64,000 nucleotides of DNA from Rhodocyclales bacterium GT-UBC (GTDB lineage: Bacteria > Pseudomonadota > Gammaproteobacteria > Burkholderiales > Rhodocyclaceae). Under the pieces are notes generated by a model. That model was not told the DNA's origin and searched no databases. It was given only the letters and a program-made list of their open reading frames with translations. Shown here one piece after another: positions 63,674 to 64,000 of the stretch (positions are counted from its first letter, which is position 1; the number at the start of each line of letters is the position of its first letter). A program made the position numbers and the translations under genes. The stretch covers positions 20,052 to 84,051 of the forward strand of contig QXPY01000003.1 in NCBI GenBank assembly GCA_003583745.1, given 5' to 3'.

Positions 63674-63997
63674 TTATTCGGCCACGTAGTTGGCAGCCTT
63701 GTCACCACGGTGGTGGTCCTGCACCTTCTGCTTGTACTTCTGGACTTGACGATCGAGTTTGTCGAACATCGCGTCAATGGCCGCGTACAGGTCGTCACCG
63801 GACTCTTCGACGTGGATGTCCTTGCCCGGAACATGCAGCGTGACCTCACCCTTCTGCTTGAGCTTTTCAACCGACAGAATGACGTTCACGCCGGTAACTT
63901 TGTCAAAATGGCGAACAACCGGGTCGAGCTTGTTTTCGACGTATTCGCGCAATGCCGGCGTAACTTCGATATGGTGACCAGCGATCTGCAGATTCAT
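63674..63997 (-). CDS. hpf: Ribosome hibernation-promoting factor
   Basis: 107-aa short-form HPF/Rai[21 protein letters not shown]; conserved [20 protein letters not shown]; basic C-terminus [16 protein letters not shown]. It binds the 30S subunit during stationary phase. The short form works together with RMF-type 100S formation in gammaproteobacteria; no rmf is visible. rpoN would be expected just beyond the right edge. Confidence 0.95.
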   Translation of the reverse strand: MNLQIAGHHIEVTPALREYVENKLDPVVRHFDKVTGVNVILSVEKLKQKGEVTLHVPGKDIHVEESGDDLYAAIDAMFDKLDRQVQKYKQKVQDHHRGDKAANYVAE

Positions 63998-64000
63998 GCT

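Noticed and set aside
1..64000. CRISPR arrays, rRNA or ordinary tRNA genes
   Set aside because: No regularly spaced repeats and no rRNA-like sequence were seen, and the only tRNA-like structure is that of tmRNA.

Overview
The window is a dense, GC-rich stretch of bacterial chromosome. Gene content points to a betaproteobacterium of the Rhodocyclales (Dechloromonas/Azonexus-like). Supporting evidence: a livM-livG fusion, a regulatory PTS with HprK, UbiE/UbiJ, a TPR-response regulator, and a tmRNA with tag peptide ANDDHFALAA. The genus is an inference; no search was run.

Layout. 0-5 kb: the 5' half of mnmG (minus, running off the left edge), a receiver-TPR protein and a secreted DUF6600-type protein. 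5-10 kb: a branched-chain amino-acid ABC transporter operon (livK, livH, livM-livG fusion, livF) on minus. 10-11.3 kb: ribE, a STAS protein and a small unknown gene. 11.6-15.9 kb: a degraded genomic island next to ssrA (tmRNA). It holds integrase fragments, IS3-type ends, a frameshifted T6SS PAAR/amidase effector with a probable immunity gene, two low-GC secreted proteins, and two near-identical ~100-nt putative small-RNA genes in inverted orientation. 15.9-28.8 kb: a TonB-dependent uptake region with tonB-exbB-exbD, three receptors (the third with the copper-receptor CxxxM signature of OprC/NosA), a BNR-repeat protein with Cys/His motifs, a thioredoxin-like protein, a PepSY membrane protein and a small secreted basic protein. 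28.8-31.2 kb: EI, HPr and a mannose-type EIIA. 31.2-36.2 kb: a DMT exporter and divergent LysR regulator, a haem-binding DUF3365 protein and a Cache-type chemoreceptor. 36.2-44.6 kb: ubiJ-ubiE-DUF971, a possible PilZ-like protein, a HIT protein, a 1291-aa FAD/Fe-S oxidoreductase and a YqaA membrane protein. 44.6-64 kb: ilvA, a degenerate EAL protein, cysK, a PatB-type C-S lyase, 5-FTHF cyclo-ligase, slt, DUF1631, an NDUFA9-like protein, cca, a hydrolase, a YjfB-like protein, a MidA-type methyltransferase, ttcA, a cyclase-FHA protein, a PsiF protein, hprK, ptsN and hpf.

How genes work together. The clearest system-level signal is a 17-bp palindrome (consensus TGYGRCRWTWTGTCRCA) found once upstream of tonB and once upstream of each of the three TonB-dependent receptors. 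At three of the four sites its centre lies exactly 31 bp before a -10-like hexamer, at promoters without a good -35. That is the geometry of an activator-dependent regulon controlling the whole uptake system. The second PTS cluster at the right edge (HprK, PtsN) can act on the HPr made at 30.6 kb, whose His15 and Ser46 are both present; no sugar permease is visible, so this looks regulatory.

The items most worth following up are the TonB-regulon palindrome, the duplicated small RNA flanking the island, the receptor/BNR/thioredoxin operon, and the non-catalytic EAL protein coupled to cysK. Very long open frames opposite several large genes are treated as codon-bias shadows and left out.
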